From Oscillospiraceae bacterium (lineage in GTDB: Bacteria > Bacillota_A > Clostridia > Oscillospirales > CAG-272), in the NCBI GenBank assembly GCA_015064665.1, contig SVRU01000028.1, positions 1-30,148 on the forward strand: DNA of 30,148 bases, read 5' to 3'. Each line of letters starts with the position of its first letter. The first letter of the stretch is position 1. A program made the translations under genes and the position numbers. Shown piece after piece: positions 1 to 7,945 of the stretch. The notes under the pieces are model-generated. The model was not told where the DNA came from. It ran no database searches and worked only from the letters and a program-made list of their open reading frames with translations.

Positions 1-1071
1 TCCATAGACGTTATCCGGCTGAAGATAGCTTGTTTCGGTCCACTCGTTCCAGGAGTTGACGGTTACGAGGGGCGCGGGAAGATCGTGCGAATCGATATAA
101 TCCTTTGCCTGACGCATTGCAGCCTCTACGTTTTCGGGTGTGTTGTTAACTGTTGTACGGGGGAGATTTTTAAGGAATCTCGGGTTAGTATCCCAGCCCA
201 CCGAAACGCTCGGAAAGTAGCAAATGCCTTCCTTTTTGCTCATAGTTTCATAGTGCTTTGCGGCAGCTTCGTTCACCTCGGTGAAATCGTAAACTCTGTC
301 CTCGGGGGTGATGGAATAGGTCTGGTAGTCGCTCACGCCGTCAAATCCGAAATCGCGGTAAGCATCTGCAGGCCCTTCGGGAGTGTTAACCGTAAATGCG
401 GCACCTCTTGCCGAAACCTGAAGATAAAGTCCCGGAAATCCCGCCTTCTTCGTTTGCTCTCTGAAATAATCCAAAGCATCTACGGTCGCTTTAACACTGC
501 CAAGACCGTCAACCAGCTTTTGCAGATCGTAAATCATAAATACGGGCTTGCCGTCTATCTTGTAGTATGACGGGTGGGAAAAATACTTCTCTATTATGCG
601 GTTAACAACCTTTTCAAATTCCGGTCTGTCAACGTCGCCGCGCCAGATTACCTCGTTAAGAAAATCAGAGGAAAGCGGAACGCTCCAAAGATGTCTGGCA
701 TCGTGGTTTGCCCACATAATATAGAACTTTACCTTATCGTTATTTCTTGCCTTAAGGTATCCGTCGTTAAGGCAGTTTTCAAGAAAAGGTCTTCTGTCAT
801 ACCAGTACCAGTCGTATATAAAAACGTTAACGCCGTGGCGTGCAGCGCACTCAATTTCCATTTCCATTACGTCGGGATTCGCTTCGTTAACGTAACCCCA
901 AAGAGGCTTTCTGTCCCACTTATATCCCTCGGGCTTTTCTCCCGAATTTTTCATTGCATTGCGAACGGTCTGCCATTCGCCGTATCCTTCGGGCCAAAAA
1001 ATTCTCGTTCTGTTCTCGTCGCCTGTGTAAGACGGCCAAATATACGCTGCAACGTCGTATTTCTTTTTCAT
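1..1071 (-). CDS. WbsX / GH99-like glycoside hydrolase, 3' end cut by window
   Basis: I translated the complement by hand. It gives an open frame of 357 codons from an ATG whose codon ends at 1071, preceded by an AGGAGG-like site at about 1080-1086, and it runs off the left edge. The protein starts MKKKYDVAAYIWPSYTGDEN and carries YDWYWYDRRPFLENCL near residue 90 and SWNEWTETSYLQPD near the truncated end. These are typical of the WbsX/GH99-like TIM-barrel family (PF14307), which includes endo-acting glycosidases and polysaccharide-biosynthesis proteins. No signal peptide is visible, so a cytoplasmic enzyme acting on imported glycan fragments is likely. It is divergent from the araC gene and has its own strong promoter. 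The fold and family are clear; the substrate is unknown. The missing C-terminus is probably short, since the conserved WNEW motif is already present. Confidence 0.85.
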   Translation of the reverse strand, partial: MKKKYDVAAYIWPSYTGDENRTRIFWPEGYGEWQTVRNAMKNSGEKPEGYKWDRKPLWGYVNEANPDVMEMEIECAARHGVNVFIYDWYWYDRRPFLENCLNDGYLKARNNDKVKFYIMWANHDARHLWSVPLSSDFLNEVIWRGDVDRPEFEKVVNRIIEKYFSHPSYYKIDGKPVFMIYDLQKLVDGLGSVKATVDALDYFREQTKKAGFPGLYLQVSARGAAFTVNTPEGPADAYRDFGFDGVSDYQTYSITPEDRVYDFTEVNEAAAKHYETMSKKEGICYFPSVSVGWDTNPRFLKNLPRTTVNNTPENVEAAMRQAKDYIDSHDLPAPLVTVNSWNEWTETSYLQPDNVYG

Positions 1072-1102
1072 GTGACTCTCCTCCTAAAGTTTGTTTGTAT
1101 TT

Positions 1103-1131
1103 ATTATACCACGCCGAGCTTACTTTGTAAA
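1103..1131 (-). promoter_or_regulatory. Sigma-A promoter of the WbsX-family gene
   Basis: On the minus strand, TTTACA (1126-1131) and TATAAT (1103-1108) are separated by 17 bp. The start of transcription would lie near 1096, about 25 bases before the ATG at 1071, leaving room for the ribosome-binding site. Confidence 0.75.
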
Positions 1132-1160
1132 TGTATGGAATGTATTTGATTTTTACCATT

Positions 1161-1168
1161 TTGCCATT
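1161..1168 (-). promoter_or_regulatory. Putative AraC-type operator half-site (copy 1)
   Basis: AATGGCAA on the minus strand ends 29 bp upstream of the -35 hexamer of the WbsX-gene promoter. The same word, within a shared 9-mer AAATGGCAA, lies at 2173-2180 exactly 29 bp upstream of the -35 of the amidohydrolase operon. This spacing is typical of class I/II activator sites. The assignment to the neighbouring AraC protein is inference. Confidence 0.45.
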
Positions 1169-1269
1169 TAATGTTTACTTCTTCTGCAACTTTTTGGGTA
1201 TATTTCATATCAAAAAAAAGATTAAATCCTCAATTTCCTTGATTGATTGCAATAAAAATCTTGATTTTT

Positions 1270-1298
1270 TTGACATTTTGTGATATTCTTTATTAAAA
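1270..1298 (+). promoter_or_regulatory. Possible promoter of the araC-type regulator gene
   Basis: A perfect TTGACA lies at 1270-1275. The best -10 at 17 bp is the weak TTAAAA (1293-1298); TATTAA at 1291 is an alternative with a 15-bp spacer. The weak -10 would suit low-level expression of a regulator. Confidence 0.4.
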
Positions 1299-1321
1299 CA
1301 ATATATATATACGAGGTAAAT

Positions 1322-2128
1322 ATGACAGAATCCATAAGGGCTGACAGAGAAACCTATTATTATCAGAAATCCGTCGACAAAACGCGGAGCCAATGCACCC
1401 AGCATTATCACAACTCGTTTGAAATATACTATCTCAAGAGCGGTAACTGTCATTATTTCATAGACAACAGTCTTTATGAAACGAAGGCGGGCGATCTTAT
1501 TCTTATTCCGAGCGGCGTAATACATAAAACTAACTACGACGAGACCGAGCCGCACACCCGAATGCTTATAAACTGCTCCGACCTTTTCATTCCGCAATCG
1601 GTAATTCCGCTTTTTCCGACAATGATCTATCTTTACAGAAATCCCGAAATTTCAGAGGAAATCGAGGCTCTGCTCGCAAAGATAGAATCCGAATACGAGC
1701 GTGACGACAATTTTCGCAGGGAATCCTTAAGATGCCTTACCTTTGAGCTTTTCTTCCTCCTTGCAAGAAATGCAAAAAAATGCGAAATAGTAAGCGCGGG
1801 AAGCCTCTTTATAGAGGAAACGGTAAAATACATTCAAAAAAACTATATGAACGCAATAAATCTTGCCGATATGGCGAGGATGCACTCGGTCAGCCCCGAG
1901 CATCTTTCACGCACCTTCAAAAAGGAAACAGGCTTTGGATTTGCCGAATACCTTACCCTCGTCCGTCTTCAGAAGGCTGAATATATGCTGAAAAACGAGC
2001 CCGGGAAAACGGTGTGCGAGGTAGCTTACGCCTGCGGATTCAACGACTCCAACTATTTCTCGGATAAGTTCAAAAGGACCTACGGCCAAGCCCCTTCAAA
2101 ATTCAAGAAAAAATCCCACAAGGCTTAA
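1322..2128 (+). CDS. AraC/XylS-family transcriptional regulator
   Basis: The 268-residue protein has the usual architecture of sugar-responsive AraC regulators. Residues 15-90 form a cupin-like sensor half (HYHNSFEIYYLKSGN, then AGDLILIPSGVIHKT). The C-terminal 100 residues hold the double helix-turn-helix: NLADMARMHSVSPEHLSRTFK for the first, and the signature VCEVAYACGFNDSNYFSDKFK followed by GQAPSKFKK for the second. I chose the ATG at 1322 because GAGG at 1313-1316 is correctly spaced; the frame is open further upstream to 1280 but lacks a ribosome-binding site. The gene lies between a leftward glycosidase gene and a rightward amidohydrolase operon whose promoters share a box, so it probably activates both in response to a sugar. 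The inducer is unknown. Confidence 0.93.
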   Translation: MTESIRADRETYYYQKSVDKTRSQCTQHYHNSFEIYYLKSGNCHYFIDNSLYETKAGDLILIPSGVIHKTNYDETEPHTRMLINCSDLFIPQSVIPLFPTMIYLYRNPEISEEIEALLAKIESEYERDDNFRRESLRCLTFELFFLLARNAKKCEIVSAGSLFIEETVKYIQKNYMNAINLADMARMHSVSPEHLSRTFKKETGFGFAEYLTLVRLQKAEYMLKNEPGKTVCEVAYACGFNDSNYFSDKFKRTYGQAPSKFKKKSHKA

Positions 2129-2172
2129 TTCGCTTACGTAGCTTTTTGCGGATTGCGAACGGTATTTGTTAA

Positions 2173-2180
2173 AATGGCAA
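2173..2180 (+). promoter_or_regulatory. Putative AraC-type operator half-site (copy 2)
   Basis: AATGGCAA ends 29 bp upstream of the -35 at 2210. It matches copy 1 (1161-1168, minus strand) in sequence and in spacing to its promoter. The bases between box and -35 are only weakly similar in the two copies, so the second half-site is not defined. Confidence 0.45.
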
Positions 2181-2209
2181 TATTATGCTAAAACATACAA
2201 ATATCGTCA

Positions 2210-2238
2210 TTGAAATCAAAGGATTTTTGTGATAAAAT
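2210..2238 (+). promoter_or_regulatory. Promoter of the amidohydrolase-dehydrogenase-GH2 operon
   Basis: TTGAAA (2210-2215), a 17-bp spacer and TAAAAT (2233-2238) lie 30 bp before the first ATG. A GAGGTG ribosome-binding site follows at 2258-2263. The two non-consensus hexamers fit an activator-dependent promoter. Confidence 0.6.
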
Positions 2239-2268
2239 TGAAATAAAAATAATTTCCGAGGTGTTTTT

Positions 2269-3165
2269 ATGGAAAGTATTAAAAAAATAGACATCCACGC
2301 TCACGCAACGCCTTTCCCAAGCTACGCGCCGAAATTCGAAAGCAACGGCTGCACGATGCCGAGCGTTGAAACAATGCTTGACTTTTACGACAAACTCAAT
2401 ATTGAAAAAGGCGTGCTTCTTCCCATCGTTTCACCCGAAGCACAGCTTCTTGTCATGCCGCCCGAAAACTCAAAATTTATTGCAGACTCATATCCCGAAA
2501 GATTTATCTGGTTTTGCAACGTAGACCCACGTGCCTATTCAAATTCCAAGGACTCAAATCTCGGCTATCTGCTTGAACACTATATGTCACTCGGAGCAAA
2601 GGGCGTTGGCGAACTTACCTCAAATCTTTATGCAGACGACCCCAAAACCGATAATCTTTTCGGCTTTTGTGAAGAGCTCGGTTTGCCGGTTACCATACAC
2701 ATCGCTCCCGAGCCCTCGGGATATTACGGAATAATTGACGACCTAGGACTTCCACGACTTGAAAAAATGCTCAAAAAGCATCCTAAATTAAAAATATTCG
2801 GTCATTCTCAGTGCTTCTGGAGCGAAATCGGAGAAAACAATGAAAAAATAAGAACGACCTACCCCAAGGGCAAGGTCAAAGGCGGCAGGCTCCCGGAGCT
2901 ACTCAGAGAATGCGAAAACCTCTACTGCGACCTTTCGGCAGGAAGCGGTGCAAACGCCTTGATGCGTGACAGAGAGCACGCGGCTCGCTTTATCGAAGAA
3001 TTTGCCGACAGAATACTTTACGGCTGCGACATATGCGCTGCTGTAAACACCTTCCCCTTTGACTTTGACGCATTTTTGACCTCTATGCGCGAGTCGGGTG
3101 AGATAAGCGAAGAAAATTACCGCAAGATAGTACGCGAAAACGCAGTAAGACTTCTTTCACTGTGA
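2269..3165 (+). CDS. Amidohydrolase-family metal-dependent hydrolase (copy 1 of tandem pair)
   Basis: The 298-residue protein fits the amidohydrolase-2 family (PF04909/COG2159), a TIM barrel binding one divalent metal. Visible ligands are H10 and H12 (IDIHAHA), H144 (TIHIAP), H179 (FGHSQ) and D254 (YGCDI). Family members hydrolyse lactones or amides or decarboxylate carboxylic acids, so the reaction here is open. It is the first gene of an operon that continues with a close paralogue, a Gfo/Idh/MocA dehydrogenase and a GH2 enzyme. A sugar-lactone or keto-sugar derivative is therefore a reasonable but unproven substrate. The stop codon is separated by 8 bases from the ATG of copy 2, implying translational coupling. 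No signal peptide is present. Confidence 0.9.
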   Translation: MESIKKIDIHAHATPFPSYAPKFESNGCTMPSVETMLDFYDKLNIEKGVLLPIVSPEAQLLVMPPENSKFIADSYPERFIWFCNVDPRAYSNSKDSNLGYLLEHYMSLGAKGVGELTSNLYADDPKTDNLFGFCEELGLPVTIHIAPEPSGYYGIIDDLGLPRLEKMLKKHPKLKIFGHSQCFWSEIGENNEKIRTTYPKGKVKGGRLPELLRECENLYCDLSAGSGANALMRDREHAARFIEEFADRILYGCDICAAVNTFPFDFDAFLTSMRESGEISEENYRKIVRENAVRLLSL

Positions 3166-3173
3166 GGGTAATT

Positions 3174-4073
3174 ATGGAACAAATCAAAAAAATCGATATA
3201 CACGCACATATGACTCCTTGGCCGGAATACGAGCCGAAATATATGGAAAACGGTCTTACAAAGCTATCACCGGAGCAGATGTTCGAGCAGTATTACAACA
3301 GGCTTAACGTTGAGAAGGCAGTGCTCCTTCCAAGCGTTTCTCCAGAGGCTTCTCTCGGTTCAATTTCAAGCACAACCTCAAAATATATTTCAGACAATCA
3401 CCCGAACCGGCTTTACTGGTTTTGTAACGTTGACCCAAGGGGGATAACAAACACAAGCGATGCGCCTCTCGATTATCTTCTTGAGCACTATATATCGCTC
3501 GGGGCAAAGGGTGTTGGTGAGCTGACTGCAAATATGTACGTAGACGACCCGATGATGGATAATCTGTTTGGACACTGCGCAGAGCTTGGACTCCCTGTCA
3601 CAATACATATTGCACCTAAGCTCGGCGGATACTACGGAATTGCAGACGAAATCGGATTGCCGAGACTGGAAAAAATGCTTAAAAAATATCCGAAGCTCAA
3701 AATATTCGGTCATTCGCAATGCTTTTGGAGCGAAATCGGCGAAAATAACGAAGAAATAAGAACGACCTATCCAAAAGGCAAGGTTAAGGGAGGCAGACTG
3801 CCCGAGCTTCTTCGCGAATATGAAAACCTCTACTGTGACCTCTCTGCAGGAAGCGGTGCGAACGCCATTATGCGCGACCGCGAGCATGCGGCAGGCTTCA
3901 TTGAAGAATTCGCAGACAGAATAATGTACGGCTGTGACATATGTATGCCCGGTCAAACGTTTCCGTTTGAATTTGATGCATTCCTCACCTCAATGAGAGA
4001 ATCCGGTGAGATAAGCGACGAAAATTATCGCAAGATAGTCCGCGAAAACGCGGTAAGACTTCTAAATCTATAA
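3174..4073 (+). CDS. Amidohydrolase-family metal-dependent hydrolase (copy 2 of tandem pair)
   Basis: The 299-residue protein is a close paralogue of the preceding one and keeps all metal ligands (H10, H12, H145, H180, D255). The C-terminal half from about residue 160 is nearly identical in protein sequence, including the GHSQCFWSEIGENN and TTYPKGKVKGGRLPELLRE stretches. The N-terminal third and the loop after the metal-binding Asp (CMPGQTFPFEFD against CAAVNTFPFDFD) have diverged. I prefer the ATG at 3174, with GAGGG just upstream. A GTG at 3162 overlapping the previous stop is in frame but would bury that site. Two copies kept in tandem suggest either two related substrates or a heteromeric enzyme. 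The actual reaction is unknown. Confidence 0.9.
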   Translation: MEQIKKIDIHAHMTPWPEYEPKYMENGLTKLSPEQMFEQYYNRLNVEKAVLLPSVSPEASLGSISSTTSKYISDNHPNRLYWFCNVDPRGITNTSDAPLDYLLEHYISLGAKGVGELTANMYVDDPMMDNLFGHCAELGLPVTIHIAPKLGGYYGIADEIGLPRLEKMLKKYPKLKIFGHSQCFWSEIGENNEEIRTTYPKGKVKGGRLPELLREYENLYCDLSAGSGANAIMRDREHAAGFIEEFADRIMYGCDICMPGQTFPFEFDAFLTSMRESGEISDENYRKIVRENAVRLLNL

Positions 4074-4086
4074 AAAGAGGTAATAT

Positions 4087-5094
4087 ATGAAAAGAATAAA
4101 ATTCGGCATACTCGGATGCGGAACGATAGGCGACGTGCACGCACGCGCGCTTGCCGAGACTGACGGCGGAGAGCTTGTCGCAATATGCGACGCCAATGCC
4201 GAGCGCGCCGTTGAGTATGCAAAAAAATATAGCGTAAAACCTTATTTTCAATATAAGGATATGCTTGAAGATTCCGAGATCGACGCAATTGCAATATGCA
4301 CGCCGAGCGGTATGCACAAGGACCAGTCGATTGCAGCCCTTAATGCTAAAAAACACGTTCTCGTTGAAAAGCCTATGGCGCTCACCTCATCAGACGCCAA
4401 GGAAATTTGCGATGCAGCAAAAAATTCCGACAGAATGCTGAGTGTAATATTTCAGATGCGCTTTGCCGAGGACGTTCAATATCTTAAGCGTGTGATTGAG
4501 GAAGGCAGACTCGGCACGCTCACCTTCTGCGACCTTTATATGAAATATTGGCGCGACCCTTCTTATTATTCCGCAAGTCCGTGGCGCGGAACCTTTGCAA
4601 TGGACGGCGGCGGAGCTCTTATGAATCAGGGCATACACGGCATTGATATCATGCACTATCTTTGCGGCAAACCGAGGCTTCTCGGAGCAAGAGTTAAAAC
4701 GCTCGTTCACGACATAGAGACCGAGGATACCGCCGCGGCTCTCGTCGAATATCCGTGCGGCGCGATAGGAGTTATGCAGGGCTCAACCTCATCAAATCCC
4801 GGTTCTAACAGAAGAATTGAAATAAACGGCTCAAGAGGATACGCCGTCGTAGTGGACGCGCATCTTGAAAAGCTCTTTATTGACGGAGAATTCGTGATAG
4901 ACGAAAAGGTCAAGGATAATCCCGGAACCGCATCCGACCCAACGAAAATGGAGCACCACAAGCACGCATTGCAATATAAGAATTTCATTAAAGCCTGCAG
5001 GGGTGAGGAGGAGCTTGTATCGGATGCCCTCGACGGATTTGCCGCAGTCGATTTCGTAGAGCAGATCTACAATCTGTCAAAAACACACGGATAG
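4087..5094 (+). CDS. Gfo/Idh/MocA-family NAD(P)-dependent sugar dehydrogenase
   Basis: The 335-residue protein begins with a Rossmann fold (KFGILGCGTIGDVHARA, residues 5-21). It has the classical EKP motif at E94-K95-P96 (HVLVEKPMAL), where the lysine takes part in catalysis in inositol and glucose-fructose oxidoreductases. The C-terminal substrate domain carries GGGALMNQGIHGIDIMHYL around residue 175-193, with the family's conserved His and Asp. Family members oxidise a ring hydroxyl of cyclitols, free sugars or glycosides. An AAGAGG site precedes the ATG by a few bases, and the gene sits 13 bases after the second amidohydrolase and 30 bases before the GH2 gene. The operon may thus oxidise a sugar and process the resulting ketone or lactone. 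Confidence 0.92.
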   Translation: MKRIKFGILGCGTIGDVHARALAETDGGELVAICDANAERAVEYAKKYSVKPYFQYKDMLEDSEIDAIAICTPSGMHKDQSIAALNAKKHVLVEKPMALTSSDAKEICDAAKNSDRMLSVIFQMRFAEDVQYLKRVIEEGRLGTLTFCDLYMKYWRDPSYYSASPWRGTFAMDGGGALMNQGIHGIDIMHYLCGKPRLLGARVKTLVHDIETEDTAAALVEYPCGAIGVMQGSTSSNPGSNRRIEINGSRGYAVVVDAHLEKLFIDGEFVIDEKVKDNPGTASDPTKMEHHKHALQYKNFIKACRGEEELVSDALDGFAAVDFVEQIYNLSKTHG

Positions 5095-5124
5095 ACCAAC
5101 AAAGCAGAATACGAGGCGCAAAAT

Positions 5125-7866
5125 ATGACAACGGACAGAGTAATATCTCTTAACGGAGCTTGGGATATAGAATATATATCGAAAAACCCTTATTATGAAA
5201 CCAACGAGCCGGTATTTACCGAAAATAAAATTACGGCAGCTTGCGCCGTTCCCGCCTATTTCGAGGACCTTGAGGATGAATTAAGGTCCTCAAGCTTTTT
5301 TGAAAAGATTGCCGTTAATCCGCTTTTTGAGCATCAGGCATATCCGATAACGGCGTATGCGCCTGATATGGCTTTGCCGAATTTCGTCGGCGCGTTTGCT
5401 TACACTCGCCGCTTCAGCCTTGACTCAATATCAGAAAACGCATATCTTTACTTCGGCGGTGTTCAAAACAGAGTGTCGGTATGGGTCAACGGAGCTTTCG
5501 TCGGTGAGCACGACGGATACTCTTCGGATTTTGAATTTGAGATAAAAAACGGTATTCTCAGAAAAGGAGAAAACATAATAACGCTTGCCGTATCAAACAA
5601 CCGCCTCTCAGGATATATGGGGCGAGCCGTGTCGGGTCTTACCTCGCGCGCCGCAAACGAATGCACGGGCGGTATATACGGTGACGTTGAAATACGCTTT
5701 TGCGAAAGCGGAGTACGCGACGTATGGATCTTGTGCTCGGAAAATCTTGCAAAATTTACTGTAAACGTTATAGGAAATTGTAACTTTGATAGGTACGTTA
5801 GCATATTTGACGGTGAAAAAGAGCTAACCCGTGTTAAAATTCCGTCGGGCGAAAGCTCTATAACCGTATCATCTCTTGGATTTGAGCCGTGGTCACCGAG
5901 CTCACCCAAGCTCTACGAAGCAAGAATTTCTGACAACGCGGGAAATATATTCACAAGAAAATTCGGTATAAGACGTCTTGTTTCCAAGGGAACGAAATTG
6001 CATCTTAACGGAAAGCCCTATTTCTTCCGTGGAATATGTGAGCATTGCTATCATCCGATAACCGTACACCCCACCCGTGACAAAAATTACTACATAAGCG
6101 TAATAAAAACAATTAAAAATCTCGGATTTAACTCCATCAGATTCCACACCTACGTGCCGCCCGCCGAGTATATGGAGGCGGCTGACGAAGAAGGGATTCT
6201 TATAGAAGTTGAAACGCCGAACAACACGAGCCTTGACGAGTGGCGCGATATAGTCAGAATGACGAGGAGATACACCTCTGTCATAGCATATTCCTCCGGA
6301 AACGAGATGCTTATTGACGAGGATTATATCGAGCATCTCAGAGCCGCGGCAAAGCTTGTGCACACCGAGAGCGACTCGCTTTTCTCGCCCATGTCGGCAA
6401 TGCGCGGTGTTGAATATTTCTCCTACGGCGACTGTCGGGTTGACACCCCTTTTCCGCACAATCCAAAAAGACTTGAGGCACTCTCCGAGTTTTGCGATAT
6501 ATACAACGCCTACTCGCTCGGTCTTACGAGCTACACCTCGGCAAAAGGTGACAGAAAAACTCTTGACGAAAGAAATTCAATATACAAAAAACCGCTTCTG
6601 TCGCATGAGATTTGTATTCACGGTACCTACTGCGACCTTTCGTTGAAAAGCCGTTACGAAGGAACGCGAATCGGGAAAACCGAGCTTTTCACGTCGGTTG
6701 AGCGGCATCTTTCCGATATGGGACTCATTGACCGCGCCGAGCTTTACTACAAAAATTCGGTGAAGTGGCAAAAGCTTCTCCGTAAAAGATGCTTTGAGCT
6801 TATCCGCCGATGCGAGAGCTTTGCGGGCTACGATTTTCTCGGTGACATCGACACGCATTGGCACACCTTTGGCTACTGCGTTGGAATGATGAATGAGTTT
6901 TACGAACTGAAAGAAGGAGAGAACGCCGAAAACGTCAGACGCTATAACTCCGATACCGTGCTTCTGTGCGACCTGCCGAAATCTGTAAATTTCAAATCGG
7001 GAGAAAAAATTAATCTGCCGATATTCGTATCAAACTACGACGAGCCGATAAAAAACGCAGTCTTGACGGTTGCTCTCAACTCGGAAGGACACGTGATTTT
7101 TGAAAATGAAATTTCCCTCTGCAATCTGAACAGCGGTGAAATAACCGAGCTTTATACCATTAAAACAACCTTGCCGACCATTGAACGCCCTCTAAAAATT
7201 ACCGTTTCGGCATCGCTCGTCTATGGCGGTGTCACTACGGAAAACGAGTGGAATATCTATCAATTTCCAACTCCTTGCAAAAAACGCGGAGCGCATTCCG
7301 TCACGGTAAGCCGCGAAATGAGCCGAGACGAGCTAATCTCACGGCTTGAGCAGGGTGAGAGAATACTAATCTACGGAGCAGGACCCTTTGACTTTGAGGA
7401 CGCGTCATTTCAGATATCCCTTGCGGGAAGAACCAACGGACATCTTGCGACCGTAATCAACAAGCATCCGCTAACCGACAAATTATCGCATAACGGATTT
7501 CTTGACGAACGGTTTGAGGAAGCTCTCAACGGTTCAAAAGCCGTGATACTTGACTCGCCCGAGCTGCCCTTTGAGCCGATAATCGAAATCGCGACGTCCT
7601 ATAAAAACGCGCACCGCGAGGCTCTTCTGTTTGAATATAAGGTAGGGCGCGGAAAACTTATCGTTTGCTCGCTTAACCTTTCTGACGAAGACCCCCTTGC
7701 TCTTTTCCTGAAAGCCGAAATTGAAAGCTATGCCGAGAGTGATGAGTTTGAACCGAAAATTTCACTGACAAAGGAAGAGCTTCTGAGAATTCTCAACACC
7801 GAAGCAAAAAAATCCGAATCAAACACAAATCTTGCCTTTAACAAAAACGATATAACGGCAAATTAA
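5125..7866 (+). CDS. Glycoside hydrolase family 2 enzyme with C-terminal extension
   Basis: The 913-residue protein shows the GH2 order. First comes a jelly-roll sugar-binding domain (residues about 5-195; FGGVQNRVSVWVNGAFVGEH at 110-129), then an immunoglobulin-like domain (about 195-285), then a TIM barrel (about 290-600) opening with LHLNGKPYFFRGICEH. Likely catalytic residues are the acid/base E394 in SSGNEML and the nucleophile E495 in LLSHEIC. After the barrel come a beta-sandwich (about 640-735) and a domain at about 755-890 (RILIYGAGPFDFED ... GRGKLIVCSLNL) that resembles the glutamine-amidotransferase-like fold of some beta-galactosidases. No signal peptide is present, so it acts in the cytoplasm. 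It is the last gene before a terminator. GH2 includes galactosidases, glucuronidases and mannosidases; I cannot choose among them. Confidence 0.9.
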   Translation: MTTDRVISLNGAWDIEYISKNPYYETNEPVFTENKITAACAVPAYFEDLEDELRSSSFFEKIAVNPLFEHQAYPITAYAPDMALPNFVGAFAYTRRFSLDSISENAYLYFGGVQNRVSVWVNGAFVGEHDGYSSDFEFEIKNGILRKGENIITLAVSNNRLSGYMGRAVSGLTSRAANECTGGIYGDVEIRFCESGVRDVWILCSENLAKFTVNVIGNCNFDRYVSIFDGEKELTRVKIPSGESSITVSSLGFEPWSPSSPKLYEARISDNAGNIFTRKFGIRRLVSKGTKLHLNGKPYFFRGICEHCYHPITVHPTRDKNYYISVIKTIKNLGFNSIRFHTYVPPAEYMEAADEEGILIEVETPNNTSLDEWRDIVRMTRRYTSVIAYSSGNEMLIDEDYIEHLRAAAKLVHTESDSLFSPMSAMRGVEYFSYGDCRVDTPFPHNPKRLEALSEFCDIYNAYSLGLTSYTSAKGDRKTLDERNSIYKKPLLSHEICIHGTYCDLSLKSRYEGTRIGKTELFTSVERHLSDMGLIDRAELYYKNSVKWQKLLRKRCFELIRRCESFAGYDFLGDIDTHWHTFGYCVGMMNEFYELKEGENAENVRRYNSDTVLLCDLPKSVNFKSGEKINLPIFVSNYDEPIKNAVLTVALNSEGHVIFENEISLCNLNSGEITELYTIKTTLPTIERPLKITVSASLVYGGVTTENEWNIYQFPTPCKKRGAHSVTVSREMSRDELISRLEQGERILIYGAGPFDFEDASFQISLAGRTNGHLATVINKHPLTDKLSHNGFLDERFEEALNGSKAVILDSPELPFEPIIEIATSYKNAHREALLFEYKVGRGKLIVCSLNLSDEDPLALFLKAEIESYAESDEFEPKISLTKEELLRILNTEAKKSESNTNLAFNKNDITAN

Positions 7867-7887
7867 TATGTAAATAACTATATACAA

Positions 7888-7924
7888 AAACACTGCTTCG
7901 TGTCCTAAGATAGAAGCAGTGTTT
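7888..7924. terminator. Bidirectional terminator between the GH2 and glycerate kinase genes
   Basis: AAACACTGCTTC (7888-7899) pairs perfectly with GAAGCAGTGTTT (7913-7924) around a 13-base loop. A T-run follows on the plus strand and an A-run precedes, giving a U-run on the other strand. It separates two convergent operons and can serve both. Confidence 0.88.
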
Positions 7925-7945
7925 TTTTGAGGCAAATGGCCTTTG

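Noticed and set aside
85..1149. Long plus-strand open frames opposite the WbsX-type gene
   Set aside because: The minus strand encodes a protein with clear WbsX motifs, a ribosome-binding site and a promoter. The plus-strand frames have no family motifs and no ribosome-binding site.
3390..3956. 188-codon minus-strand open frame opposite amidohydrolase copy 2
   Set aside because: Antisense of a conserved metal-binding enzyme; no ribosome-binding site and no motif.
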